A DNA stretch of 62,164 bases from an uncultured Clostridia bacterium (GCA_944372575.1 CALVZS010000030.1:1-62164); one strand, 5' to 3'. Shown: positions 35,904 through 44,224, numbered from the stretch's first letter. Notes: generated by a model from the letters alone, not told the origin. Numbers and translations: made by a program.

Positions 35904-36398
35904 ATGAAATTGACAGAATACACCCCGCAGTTTGAAAACGATGTCAAAGATCTCCTGGTGGAATTGCAGACACATCTTGCCTCCCTCGATCCATACCATA
36001 TCATTGTCCTGCGCGATAATTACCGCAACGATTACTTTGCCCACGCGATGGCAGCCGTCAAAAAACATGCAGGCAAAATCTTTCTTGCATTGGAGAAAGA
36101 GAAAGCCGTAGGCGTTGCCATCTGCATGATCCCGCCGTACGGCGAGGAGAGCCGGCTTACGACCACCTGTCCGAAATGCGGGTTCATCAGTGACCTTGTT
36201 GTAACCGCTTCCATGCGCGGAAAGGGCATCGGCAGCGCATTGCTTGCACAAGCGGAGCAGTACTTTACAGAAAAGGACTGCACGTTGATGCAATTCTGCG
36301 TATCCGCCTACAATCAGCGGGCGCTCAGACTGTATGAGCGCTTCGGCATGGAAATGGACTGTTATTATCTGAAAAAGCCTCTTCAGAGGCGGATCTGA
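35904..36398 (+). CDS. GNAT family N-acetyltransferase
   Basis: 164 aa acetyl-CoA-dependent transferase. Motif A is FISDLVVTASMRGKGIGSALL, followed by CTLMQFCVSAYNQRALRLYERFGM, which places N and Y as in the GNAT fold. The start at 35904 follows AAAGGA; the longer frame would run through the terminator hairpin. A Cys pair (TTCPKCGF) sits before motif A. The substrate cannot be predicted. Its 3' end overlaps the convergent MBL gene by 16 bases. Confidence 0.88.
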   Translation: MKLTEYTPQFENDVKDLLVELQTHLASLDPYHIIVLRDNYRNDYFAHAMAAVKKHAGKIFLALEKEKAVGVAICMIPPYGEESRLTTTCPKCGFISDLVVTASMRGKGIGSALLAQAEQYFTEKDCTLMQFCVSAYNQRALRLYERFGMEMDCYYLKKPLQRRI

Positions 36399-37147
36399 AA
36401 ATCTCCGAAATCATAAAGCCCGCTTCCGCGGTACAGTCTGCCCTGCCGTGAAAGTTCGGAAAAGCCCTCCTCCACCCTCTCACAGAAATTGTGCGGCAGA
36501 TCCAATGTGTGATGCCCCGGCAGGATGCGCTCCGCACAGAGGGATCGGATACGCCGGACGGAGTAATAATACTGCAGAGGATCTGTAGTCGGATAGAAAG
36601 CATCCAGGCAGCCGCCATAGATCAGATCGCCCGAAAACAAGTATTTACGAGCCTCCTCATAAAAGCAGCAATGTCCCGGAGAATGGCCCGGCGTATGCAG
36701 GACAAGCAGGCTCCTTCCGCCCAGTTCCAGCCGATCGCCGTCACAAAGCAGTTTTTCCGGATTGCCGTGAAAGAGAGAATATTTCTCCGGATCGAATTGT
36801 GAAGGGAAATTGCACGGTCGGGCGGTGAGCTGCCGCTTGATCGCGGCAAGAGGAATGGGAAACTCCTCTGAGAGCCAGGCGACCTCCTTTCCATGAACGG
36901 CAAATTTCTGAAAGCGGTGCAGTCCCCCGATATGATCCCAATGTGCGTGTGTAAGTACAACAAAAACGGGGAGTTCCGTAAGATTTGCTACCGTTTCCCC
37001 GATGTCCGCAACGCCCAAGCCCGTATCGATCAACACTGCCCGTTCCCTTCCGCACACAAGGTAACAGTGTGTCTCCTCCCAATGTTTCGGTTCACCGATG
37101 ACAAACGTATCATCGTCTATAGGCTCGATAGTAAACCAATCCGACAT
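36383..37147 (-). CDS. Metallo-beta-lactamase-fold hydrolase
   Basis: 254 aa. The zinc motif is LTHAHWDHIGG, with further ligands in HTPGHSPGHCCFY, YLFSGDLIYGG and LPGHHTLD. Such proteins include glyoxalase II and lactonases; the closest match cannot be named. The start at 37147 follows AAGGGG and replaces an upstream ATG that would run through a terminator hairpin. Confidence 0.88.
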   Translation of the reverse strand: MSDWFTIEPIDDDTFVIGEPKHWEETHCYLVCGRERAVLIDTGLGVADIGETVANLTELPVFVVLTHAHWDHIGGLHRFQKFAVHGKEVAWLSEEFPIPLAAIKRQLTARPCNFPSQFDPEKYSLFHGNPEKLLCDGDRLELGGRSLLVLHTPGHSPGHCCFYEEARKYLFSGDLIYGGCLDAFYPTTDPLQYYYSVRRIRSLCAERILPGHHTLDLPHNFCERVEEGFSELSRQGRLYRGSGLYDFGDFQIRL

Positions 37148-37164
37148 GTATCCCCTTTCTGTCA

Positions 37165-37200
37165 AATCGGGCGGTGCTTTTGTAAAAGCACCGCCCGATT
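37165..37200 (-). terminator. Terminator hairpin after nfnB
   Basis: A 17-bp stem (37165-37181 with 37184-37200) lies just after the nfnB stop; on the minus strand only ATTTG follows, on the plus strand six T. Confidence 0.7.
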
Positions 37201-37205
37201 TTTTG

Positions 37206-38600
37206 TTATTTGCTGCGGATATATTCATCGATCGCCTTGGCGGCCGTCTTGCCGGCACCCATTGCAAGGATGACCGTCGCGGCGCCCGTCACGGCGTCAC
37301 CGCCCGCGTAGACGCCTTCCAAGCTCGTTTTGCCATTCTCATCGGCAACGATCTCCCCGCGGCGCTGGGTCTCCAATCCCGGTGTCGTCTGTTTGAGGAG
37401 AGGGTTGGGCGAAGTGCCGAGCGCCATGATGACGCAGTCGACCTCCATATCGAACTCGCTGCCCGCGATCTCCACGGGACGGCGGCGTCCGGAGGCATCC
37501 GGTTCGCCCAACTCCATGCGGATGCAGCGCAGCCCCACCACGTTATCGTCGGCGTCCGTCAAGATCTCGACGGGATTGGTGAGCAGCTTGAAGATGATCT
37601 CCTCTTCCTTTGCGTGCTCAACTTCCTCGCGGCGGGCGGGCAGTTCCGCCTCCGAGCGGCGGTAGACAATGTACACCGTATCTGCGCCCAGGCGCTTTGC
37701 GCAACGCGCCGCGTCCATGGCGACATTGCCACCGCCGACAACGGCGATCTTTTTTGCGTGCAGGATGGGCGTTTCACTGCCCTCCTCATATGCTTTCATG
37801 AGATTGGTGCGGGTAAGATATTCGTTTGCCGAAAAAACCCCCTTCGCTCCCTCGCCCTTGATGCCCATGAAACGGGGAAGGCCGGCGCCCGTGCCGAGGA
37901 ACACCGCCTCAAAGCCGTATTCCTCCTTCAATTCCTCAATGGTGAGGATACGCCCGATGACGGAGTCCGTTTCAATCGTGACGCCGAGCGCTTTCAGCCC
38001 GTCCACCTCCTTTTGGACGATGGATTTGGGCAGACGGAATTCCGGGATGCCGTAGACAAGTACCCCGCCCGCAACGTGCAGCGCTTCAAACACGGTGACG
38101 TCATAGCCGAGTTTGGCGAGATCGCCCGCACAGGTAAGCCCCGCGGGGCCAGAGCCGACGACGGCGACTTTATGTCCGTTGGGCTGTGGCTTTGCGGGCG
38201 CAGCCGCGGAATTTGCTATATGCCAATCGGCGACGAAGCGCTCCAGTCTGCCGATGCCAACCGGCTCGCCCTTGATGCCGCGCGTACACTTCCCCTCACA
38301 CTGCGTCTCCTGCGGGCAGACACGGCCGCAGACGGCAGGCAGCGAGGAAGTGCGAGCGATCACCTGATACGCCTCTTCAAACTTACCTTCGGCGACAAGG
38401 GCGATAAAGGCGGGGATATCCACCGCAACGGGACAGCCATTGACGCAGGGCTGGTTCTTGCAGTGCAGGCAGCGCTTTGCCTCGTCGATCGCGGTCGCCT
38501 CGTCATAACCGAGAGCAACTTCCTTAAAATTCTTATTCCGGACGAGCGGCTCCTGCGAGGGCATCGGATGTTTCTTGGGATCCATATTGAACTTGGGCAT
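37206..38600 (-). CDS. nfnB: NfnB-type NADPH-binding subunit (GltD-like)
   Basis: 464 aa. N-terminal Cys-rich segment for [4Fe-4S] clusters (CLHCKNQPCVNGCPVA, CGRVCPQETQCEGKC), then FAD (VVGSGPAGLTCAGDLAKLGY) and NADPH (VVGGGNVAMDAARCAKRLGA) folds and GGDAVTGAATVILAMGAG. With NfnA it forms the bifurcating NADH-dependent ferredoxin:NADP oxidoreductase; standing alone the same family is the small subunit of glutamate synthase, but the partner two bases upstream decides for Nfn. Confidence 0.9.
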   Translation of the reverse strand: MPKFNMDPKKHPMPSQEPLVRNKNFKEVALGYDEATAIDEAKRCLHCKNQPCVNGCPVAVDIPAFIALVAEGKFEEAYQVIARTSSLPAVCGRVCPQETQCEGKCTRGIKGEPVGIGRLERFVADWHIANSAAAPAKPQPNGHKVAVVGSGPAGLTCAGDLAKLGYDVTVFEALHVAGGVLVYGIPEFRLPKSIVQKEVDGLKALGVTIETDSVIGRILTIEELKEEYGFEAVFLGTGAGLPRFMGIKGEGAKGVFSANEYLTRTNLMKAYEEGSETPILHAKKIAVVGGGNVAMDAARCAKRLGADTVYIVYRRSEAELPARREEVEHAKEEEIIFKLLTNPVEILTDADDNVVGLRCIRMELGEPDASGRRRPVEIAGSEFDMEVDCVIMALGTSPNPLLKQTTPGLETQRRGEIVADENGKTSLEGVYAGGDAVTGAATVILAMGAGKTAAKAIDEYIRSK

Positions 38601-38602
38601 GA

Positions 38603-39445
38603 TCAGGACACCTCCTTCTTGAACAGATTGCAGTGCTTTTCGCGTGCCTTTGCCTCAAACTCGACATAGGTGCGGGAACGCTTCATAGCCTCGTCAAAGT
38701 CGATGAGGTGGGCGTCGAAGTCAGGGCCGTCCACGCAGGCAAATTTCATCTGCCCGTCCACCGTGACGCGGCAGCATCCGCACATTCCCGTGCCGTCGAT
38801 CATGATGGGATTCATGCTGGCAATCGTTTTGATGTTGTACGGCTTGGTGGCGGCGGCAACAAATTTCATCATGATGAGCGGGCCGATGGTGATGACCTCG
38901 TCAAACGTTTCGCCGCTCTCCAGAAGGCGGTTGAGCGGCACGCATACATTCCCCTTTTCGCCATAGGAGCCATCGTCCGTCATCATAAAGAAGCGGTCGC
39001 TGACCTCCTTGAATTCCTGCTCGAGAATGACAAGATCCTGATTGCGGAAGCCGACGATGGAAGTGACCTCGCTCCCCTGCTCGTGCAGGGCGCGTGCCAC
39101 GGGCAGCGCAATGGCGCACCCGACGCCGCCGCCGACAACGGCGACCTTTTTCAGCCCTTCAATATGGGTGGGCGTGCCGAGCGGGCCGACAAAGTCCGCA
39201 ACGCATCCGCCCTGCGGCAGCGTTGCAAGCATCATGGTGGCGCCGCCTACGATCTGGAAAATGATCGTCACGGTACCGGCTTCCACATCGCAGCCGGCAA
39301 CGGTGAGCGGGATGCGTTCACCGCGTTCATCCGCACGCAAAATAATGAACTGTCCCGCGCGCGCCTTTTTCGCAATGAGGGGTGCCTTGATTTCCATCCG
39401 CATGACGGTGGGATTGAGCGCCTCTTTCTTCACGATCTCGAACAT
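38603..39445 (-). CDS. nfnA: NfnA-type FAD/[2Fe-2S] subunit
   Basis: 280 aa. FAD domain (RAGQFIILRADERGERIPLT), NAD domain (VAVVGGGVGCAIALPVARAL) and a C-terminal [2Fe-2S] cluster site CGCCRVTVDG with FACVDGPDFDAH. Homologues are called SudB or PyrK-like when the partner is unknown; next to nfnB it is NfnA. It exchanges electrons with NADH and ferredoxin. The Met at 39445 starts the conserved MFEIVKKE; an upstream AAGGAG is 13 bases away. Confidence 0.9.
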   Translation of the reverse strand: MFEIVKKEALNPTVMRMEIKAPLIAKKARAGQFIILRADERGERIPLTVAGCDVEAGTVTIIFQIVGGATMMLATLPQGGCVADFVGPLGTPTHIEGLKKVAVVGGGVGCAIALPVARALHEQGSEVTSIVGFRNQDLVILEQEFKEVSDRFFMMTDDGSYGEKGNVCVPLNRLLESGETFDEVITIGPLIMMKFVAAATKPYNIKTIASMNPIMIDGTGMCGCCRVTVDGQMKFACVDGPDFDAHLIDFDEAMKRSRTYVEFEAKAREKHCNLFKKEVS

Positions 39446-39482
39446 ACTTTTGCACAATCTCCTTGTATGATTTCCAGTGCAT

Positions 39483-39511
39483 ATTATACTATCCGAAAAT
39501 AAAATTGTCAA
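39483..39511 (-). promoter_or_regulatory. Promoter of nfnAB
   Basis: Minus strand: TTGACA (39511-39506), 17-base spacer, TATAAT (39488-39483). Perfect consensus in both boxes. Confidence 0.9.
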
Positions 39512-39553
39512 CGGGGAAAGCGACGGTTTTTCCCGGAAACGGCTCACTATTTC

Positions 39554-39582
39554 TTGACATCCATTGTTCAATCGTCTATAAT
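39554..39582 (+). promoter_or_regulatory. Promoter of degV copy 2
   Basis: TTGACA (39554-39559), 17-base spacer, TATAAT (39577-39582). Divergent from the nfnAB promoter. Confidence 0.9.
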
Positions 39583-39622
39583 AAAATTGGTTCAATAAAT
39601 GAAATAAATATTGGAGAGAGTT

Positions 39623-40498
39623 ATGGCGAATATCCGGATCGTCACCGACTCAAACAGCGGCATCACGCAGGCAGAAGCGGAGAAACTGGGAATCTCCGTG
39701 ATCCCGATGCCCTTTTTGATCGACGGCGAAGAGTACTTTGAGGACATCAACCTCACCCAGGAACAATTCTATCAACATCTGCGCGGCAATGCTTCCGTTT
39801 CCACATCGCAGCCCTCCGTCGCAAGCGTCACCGAACTGTGGGACGCGCTTCTGCAGGAGGAGGACTGCGAGATCATCCATATCCCCATGTCAAGCGGACT
39901 TTCGGAGAGCTGCCATACGGCACAGACCCTGGCAAAAGAATACGCCGGAAGAGTTCACGTCGTGGACAATCAGCGCATCTCCGTCACGCAAAAGCAGAGC
40001 GTCTTTGATGCAATGAAACTCATCGAAATGGGGAAGAGCGCTGAAGAGATTGTGGATTACCTGACTGCGACCGCGAAGGACAGCAGCATCTATATCTCGC
40101 TCGAAACACTTTTTTATCTGAAAAAGGGCGGCAGACTGACGCCGGCAGCGGCGCTTGTCGGCTCTATCCTGCGCATCAAGCCCGTTCTGCAGATCCAGGG
40201 TGAAAAACTCGACGCCTATAAAAAAGTACTTTCCACAAAGCAGGCAAAGCAGGAGATGATCGGCGCGCTCCGCCATGATCTGAACACGCGCTTTGCCCAG
40301 TTCCGCAGAAACGGAGAAATGACCATCTCCGTCGCACATACGGACAATTTCACGGAGGCGGAAAACTTCCGCAGGGAACTTGAGGCGACGTTTCCCGATA
40401 TCCCCGTTCTGTATGTCGATCCCCTTTCGCTCTCCGTTTCCTGCCATATCGGGCCGGGAGCGCTTGCCTGCACGGCGACAAGAGTTCTCAAAGCATAA
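39623..40498 (+). CDS. DegV family fatty-acid-binding protein (copy 2)
   Basis: 291 aa. IVTDSNSGITQAEAEKLG at the start, IPMSSGLSESCHTAQTLA, FYLKKGGRLTPAAALVG and LRIKPVLQIQGEKL mark the FakB/DegV fold with its carboxylate-binding Ser and Thr. ATG at 39623 follows GGAGAG. Own consensus promoter and a strong terminator, so it is monocistronic. Confidence 0.93.
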   Translation: MANIRIVTDSNSGITQAEAEKLGISVIPMPFLIDGEEYFEDINLTQEQFYQHLRGNASVSTSQPSVASVTELWDALLQEEDCEIIHIPMSSGLSESCHTAQTLAKEYAGRVHVVDNQRISVTQKQSVFDAMKLIEMGKSAEEIVDYLTATAKDSSIYISLETLFYLKKGGRLTPAAALVGSILRIKPVLQIQGEKLDAYKKVLSTKQAKQEMIGALRHDLNTRFAQFRRNGEMTISVAHTDNFTEAENFRRELEATFPDIPVLYVDPLSLSVSCHIGPGALACTATRVLKA

Positions 40499-40508
40499 AA
40501 TCAGACAT

Positions 40509-40544
40509 AAAAAAGGCAGCGGCCAGATAGCCGCTGCCTTTTTT
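40509..40544. terminator. Bidirectional terminator between convergent genes
   Basis: AAAAAAGGCAGCGGC (40509-40523) with GCCGCTGCCTTTTTT (40530-40544). It serves degV copy 2 and the convergent HEPN-like/CBS gene, whose stop overlaps its edge. Confidence 0.92.
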
Positions 40545-41250
40545 ATGATTCTTCCAGAATCCGAATGAGCATGGGAAGATCCGCGCTTGTCAGAAGATTG
40601 ACAATGGGATCCCCAACGGAGCCGCTCTGCGTGACGACAACGGCGAGCAGCTTGCGATTGTCTTCAAACGCGTCGATCGCCTCCTGCACGGTGTCGTTGG
40701 CGCTTAGGATGCGGTAAAATCGATTCATATCCTCCTCATGCAAAACAGCCTCACACCGCGTCGAGAGAAATTTGTCCAAATCCTCTCCGCGTTCGAGCGC
40801 CTGCCCCATGACGCGTACGATGCGACGGTTGTTCAGGATCCCGACCATGCGGTTTCCACGGTATACGGGTAAATTGGAGTAATTTGTCTCTGCGATCCGC
40901 ATCAGAGCCTCGGCCAGTGTAGCATCGCCGTCGATTCCCGTAACCTTTTTCTGCTTGAGGACGGAAAGTTTGGGCGGGCGGCTCAGAAGTTCCGCGATAT
41001 GGCATATGAGACCGGTGATCTCTGCACACGGCTCGGCGATGATGCGATCACGCTTGCTCTCATGCACGATAACGTTGCGCAGTTTGGCACAGAGGAGCAG
41101 ATCATCCTCATACTTGCGCACGGTATTGTTGAACTCGGCGCAGCGACGGACGAGATCGGAAAACTGCAGATTGCCCTTTCCGCGGTAGATGGCTCGCAGG
41201 CGCGAATCGATCGTATTATAGGCAGAAACAAAATCAACGGCGTTGCTCAT
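40543..41250 (-). CDS. HEPN-like/CBS domain protein (copy 2)
   Basis: 235 aa paralogue of the gene at 34457: same length and order, KLRNVIVH (R58, N59, H63) in the helical N-terminal half and a CBS pair behind (LAEALMRIAETNYSNLPVYRG, VQEAIDAFEDNRKLLAVVV). The conserved R-N-x3-H in both copies while the rest has diverged argues for function. The ATG at 41250 has no ribosome binding site; the -10 box ends six bases upstream, so the message is probably leaderless. Convergent with degV copy 2. Confidence 0.7.
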   Translation of the reverse strand: MSNAVDFVSAYNTIDSRLRAIYRGKGNLQFSDLVRRCAEFNNTVRKYEDDLLLCAKLRNVIVHESKRDRIIAEPCAEITGLICHIAELLSRPPKLSVLKQKKVTGIDGDATLAEALMRIAETNYSNLPVYRGNRMVGILNNRRIVRVMGQALERGEDLDKFLSTRCEAVLHEEDMNRFYRILSANDTVQEAIDAFEDNRKLLAVVVTQSGSVGDPIVNLLTSADLPMLIRILEES

Positions 41251-41256
41251 GGACAG

Positions 41257-41285
41257 AGTATAGCACAATCTTATATAAAATGCAA
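41257..41285 (-). promoter_or_regulatory. Promoter placing transcription start at the ATG
   Basis: Minus strand: TTGCAT (41285-41280), 17-base spacer, TATACT (41262-41257), six bases to the ATG. Confidence 0.7.
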
Positions 41286-41288
41286 TCC

Positions 41289-41960
41289 CTAAAATTCATG
41301 TTTCCCTGCGCGATAGAAGCCGCGTCGGCGCGTTTCGACCAGATGATACTCCTGCTGTTTTTCAAGATCAAAAAAACAGGGGCTCTTCGCGCAGGCAAAA
41401 CGCACTTTTCCGCCGATATCGGCAATCAGTGCATAGCCGTATCCGCAGAGAAGTATGGGGATCCCGCACAAAAAGGCCTGCGCGCGGGCAAGCAGCGGCT
41501 CCAATCCCTCCGTGAACCCCTCAAAAATGCATACGGCGACATCTGCCCCGCATACCGAGAGCGTTTCCGCCACGCGGAAAAAATACAGATCTTCCGCAAC
41601 GATGACCCCCAGCTTTCCGGCGGAAGTTTCATAGATCTTCACACCCGCCCCGGCACGGTAAGCCCCTCCGTCGATACGATTTACCATATCCGAGACTCCG
41701 AGGATGCGTCCCTTTTCCGCAACAACTGCCGATTTTCTGCGCATACCGCGCGCATCGGTGAAACAGCCGCTCACAACGACCCCCCGACGCTCGCGTGAAA
41801 GAACGGCGATGTCCGCAAACAGCCCCGTCTCCCCTTTGAGTTCGCGCTCATAACTCACCTCTCCCAGCGTCTGAAATCCGCAGATAAGCACATCTGCCGG
41901 AACAGGTTCCTGTTCCGGCACCTCCGATAAGCCGCCCCTCGTCAGAAAAGAGATCCGCAT
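41289..41960 (-). CDS. Nitrilase/CN-hydrolase homologue lacking the catalytic Cys
   Basis: 223 aa with the layout of carbon-nitrogen hydrolases: ADVLICGFQTLGE (Glu34), GRILGVSDMVN, AGAGVKIYETSAGKLGVIVAEDLYF, and RAQAFLCGIPILLCGYGYA. Where active members read IC(Y/W)D(L), this one has VAED: Ala122 replaces the Cys, and the Lys of the triad (usually YRK) is also not visible. It is probably catalytically dead and may bind a small ligand or regulate. Start at 41960 follows GGGGGTGA. Just downstream of degV copy 3. Confidence 0.7.
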   Translation of the reverse strand: MRISFLTRGGLSEVPEQEPVPADVLICGFQTLGEVSYERELKGETGLFADIAVLSRERRGVVVSGCFTDARGMRRKSAVVAEKGRILGVSDMVNRIDGGAYRAGAGVKIYETSAGKLGVIVAEDLYFFRVAETLSVCGADVAVCIFEGFTEGLEPLLARAQAFLCGIPILLCGYGYALIADIGGKVRFACAKSPCFFDLEKQQEYHLVETRRRGFYRAGKHEF

Positions 41961-42004
41961 ATTCACCCCCACGCAGTATATGCGCGGGAGGCGAAGAATG
42001 ATAA

Positions 42005-42030
42005 CGGGACACGAAATACTTCGTGTCCCG
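42005..42030 (-). terminator. Hairpin after degV copy 3
   Basis: CGGGACACGAA (42005-42015) pairs with TTCGTGTCCCG (42020-42030); on the minus strand it is followed by TTATCATTCTT, a poor T run. It may only attenuate reading into the next gene. Confidence 0.55.
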
Positions 42031-42036
42031 CCGCAA

Positions 42037-42909
42037 TTATCTGTGCCTTCCTTTAAAGAAAATCGCAACCGTTCCCGCACCGGAATGCGTACCGATCACG
42101 CTTCCGATCATATTTACGAATACAGTACGGGTTCCGAACCGACTTTTGAGCAGACCGATGACGTAATCGACGTCCGCCTGGCAGTCGCCATGGCTGAGGA
42201 AGATCGGGTCATCTTTTCCAAGCGTCTGCAACTCCGTCATCTTGTCAACAAGCGCCGCGAGTGACTTTTTTCTGCCCATCGCCTTTCCGATCGCAATGAG
42301 GTGTCCCGCATCGTCCACATGCAGAACGGGCTTGATATTGAGCATCTTTCCGACAACTGCCGTCGTTGCCGAAACCCTTCCGCCGCGTTTGAGGTGAAAG
42401 AGGTCATCCACCGTGAAGAAATGACAGATATGCCCTTTGAGTTCCTCTGCGTAAGCGACGGTCTCCTCCAGCGACGCACCGCTGTCCGCCTTTTTGACGA
42501 CATAATCGACAAAGAGCCCCTGCCCGAGGGAGGCGCAGAGCGAATCGACGACACGCACCTGAACGTACGGATACTGCTGCGCAAGCTCTTTGGCAGCGCT
42601 GCAATAGCTTTCGTATGTTCCGGAGAGCCCGGAAGAAAACGATATGACAAGCACATCCTTTCCTTCTTTTACAAACGGTTCGATATGCGCGAGCGCCTGT
42701 GCGGGCGTCACCTGGAATGTCTTGGGCATAGCACCGCCGCGCAGCAGTTCATAGAATTTTTTTGTGTCCATCACCGCTCCGTCGTCGCCGCCATACGTCA
42801 CCCCGTCCAGCGTAAACCCGAGCTGTACACGCGCAATGTCATGCTGTACATAGTACTCATCGGGAAGATCGCTCCCCGTGTCCGTCATCAATACAAAGTT
42901 TCTTGCCAT
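42037..42909 (-). CDS. DegV family fatty-acid-binding protein (copy 3)
   Basis: 290 aa. FVLMTDTGSDLPDEYY, ISFSSGLSGTYESYCSAA, FHLKRGGRVSATTAVVG and NIKPVLHVDDAGHLI are the family motifs. ATG at 42909 chosen because AAAGGA lies at proper distance; a second ATG three codons earlier touches that site. Differs clearly from copies 1 and 2, so each probably prefers its own fatty acid. Confidence 0.92.
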   Translation of the reverse strand: MARNFVLMTDTGSDLPDEYYVQHDIARVQLGFTLDGVTYGGDDGAVMDTKKFYELLRGGAMPKTFQVTPAQALAHIEPFVKEGKDVLVISFSSGLSGTYESYCSAAKELAQQYPYVQVRVVDSLCASLGQGLFVDYVVKKADSGASLEETVAYAEELKGHICHFFTVDDLFHLKRGGRVSATTAVVGKMLNIKPVLHVDDAGHLIAIGKAMGRKKSLAALVDKMTELQTLGKDDPIFLSHGDCQADVDYVIGLLKSRFGTRTVFVNMIGSVIGTHSGAGTVAIFFKGRHR

Positions 42910-42964
42910 TTTTTGCATCCTTTTTCAAAATTCGGAGCAGACTCTCCCCGCTGTTCCATATCAG

Positions 42965-42993
42965 ATTATACACAAAGGAAACTTTTTTGTCAA
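42965..42993 (-). promoter_or_regulatory. Promoter of degV copy 3
   Basis: Minus strand: TTGACA (42993-42988), 17-base spacer, TATAAT (42970-42965). Confidence 0.88.
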
Positions 42994-43008
42994 TCGCCTG
43001 CGAAAAAA

Positions 43009-43236
43009 TCATGTCAATACGGTAAAATTTTTTACGCGCGTGATGCGAAACGTCAATGTAACAAGTCCGCCTCCTTTTTCCTCACGCAGGGAAAAGGATA
43101 CCCTGCCGTCAAGATCAAAGTATTCCTGTGCGACGCGCGCAAAGTCTCGTACGGCAGCAGCCTCCACCTCATCCGAAATCACCGCCTTATCCCGACGCAG
43201 GAGATCTTCCAGACGGCGCAGCTCATCATCTTTCAT
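43009..43236 (-). CDS. minE: Divergent MinE-like topological factor
   Basis: 75 aa. The order of elements follows MinE: a short charged N-terminus (LEDLLRRDKAVISDEVEAA), then the dimer domain DFARVAQEYFDLDGRVSFS and LVTLTFRI, matching 'ISKYVDID...LVANIPI' of MinE. Placement right after minD with an ATGA overlap supports it. MinE drives MinD off the membrane and sets pole-to-pole patterns. No minC is seen in the window. Confidence 0.75.
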   Translation of the reverse strand: MKDDELRRLEDLLRRDKAVISDEVEAAAVRDFARVAQEYFDLDGRVSFSLREEKGGGLVTLTFRITRVKNFTVLT

Positions 43237-43958
43237 GTTCCCCTCCTCTGTGCAGATAAGCGCACACCCTCGCGGTACTTCAGGACGGCTTCCGCCAGAT
43301 TGCGGAATCCCCTCCCGCGCGGAACGATATTTTCCGAGAAAATCCGCTCCTCTTCTGCAACAGCCACGACAAGCGGAAGGCGAAGCGTTGCCGCAATCTC
43401 TTCGGGACTCAGAAATTCGCTTCGGCGGCGCTCCCGCCGTGCAAGATTGACAACAAGTCCTACAAAGGAAAAACTATAACTTGTTAAGATCCCGGCAACA
43501 CGGTCAGCATCCCTCAACGCGGAGATATGCGGCGTCGTCACAAGCAATGCCTCCTCGGCGCAGGCCGCAGCGCGGTGGAATCCATCCTCAATGCCGGCAG
43601 GCGAATCGATGAGCAGAAAATCAAACTGCGGAGAGAGCGCCTCCAGCACGAGGCGGATCGCCTGCGGGGAGAGATATTCCTCCAGGACGCGATTGCTCGA
43701 GAGCGAGTAGAGCGTGGGATAAAACGGATGCGCCACGAGCGCCTGCTTGGGACGGCAGCGCCCCTCGACGGCGTCCAAGATGTCATAGACGGCGCGGTTT
43801 TCTACACCGAGTACCACGTCGGCGTTGTTGAGACCGAAATCAAGGTCGCACACAACGACACGATACCCTTTCCGCGCAAGTTGTACGCCGAGATTGCAGC
43901 ATACAGTCGTCTTACCGACACCGCCTTTTCCCGACGTGATCACGATCTTTCTTGCCAT
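43233..43958 (-). CDS. minD: Septum-site determining ATPase MinD
   Basis: 241 aa ParA-type ATPase. Deviant Walker A ITSGKGGVGKTT at the start, CDLDFGLNNADVVLGVENR, FDFLLIDSPAGIEDGF, and LVVNLARRERR. The C-terminal amphipathic helix that binds membrane would be in the last 20 residues (RNLAEAVLKYREGVRL). The Met at 43958 follows GGAGGG; the longer frame adds 47 unlike residues. Ends in minE by a 4-base overlap. Confidence 0.92.
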   Translation of the reverse strand: MARKIVITSGKGGVGKTTVCCNLGVQLARKGYRVVVCDLDFGLNNADVVLGVENRAVYDILDAVEGRCRPKQALVAHPFYPTLYSLSSNRVLEEYLSPQAIRLVLEALSPQFDFLLIDSPAGIEDGFHRAAACAEEALLVTTPHISALRDADRVAGILTSYSFSFVGLVVNLARRERRRSEFLSPEEIAATLRLPLVVAVAEEERIFSENIVPRGRGFRNLAEAVLKYREGVRLSAQRRGT

Positions 43959-44066
43959 GTTCCCTCCGCGCACAACGACATTGCACGCGTTTTCCTGTAT
44001 CATATCACAGTTTTGTCGGTTATTTTGCAGCGGTTTTGCGTATCTTTTGTCGTTTCTGTACGAAAA

Positions 44067-44090
44067 GGGCTCCGCCATACGGCGAAGCCC
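44067..44090 (-). terminator. Terminator after the ABC exporter region
   Basis: GGGCTCCGCC (44067-44076) pairs with GGCGAAGCCC (44081-44090) through one wobble; on the minus strand TTTTCG follows. Confidence 0.65.
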
Positions 44091-44095
44091 TTCTT

Positions 44096-44170
44096 TCACT
44101 TTTGCAGAAGTTCTCGGATGTATCTCTCATACTCCTCATCCGTGAGTTTTCTGATCTTCTTCTTTTCCAC
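44096..44170 (-). CDS. Possible 24-aa peptide
   Basis: GTG-started frame after AAAGGGGGC: EKKKIRKLTDEEYERYIREL then LQK and stop. It is strongly charged, helical and followed at once by a terminator. It shares its frame with the preceding ABC gene beyond that stop. I know no family; the sequence looks peptide-like rather than random, but support is weak. Confidence 0.35.
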   Translation of the reverse strand: MEKKKIRKLTDEEYERYIRELLQK

Positions 44171-44224
44171 AGGAGCGCCCCCTTTGGATCGTAGTACCTG
44201 TAGTTTGGACGCATTTATCCTCTT

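Noticed and set aside
44020..44214. 64-codon minus-strand frame with AAGAGG before its ATG
   Set aside because: It runs through the terminator hairpin and has Arg/Ser-rich, non-conserved-looking sequence; the overlapping 24-aa frame looks more natural.
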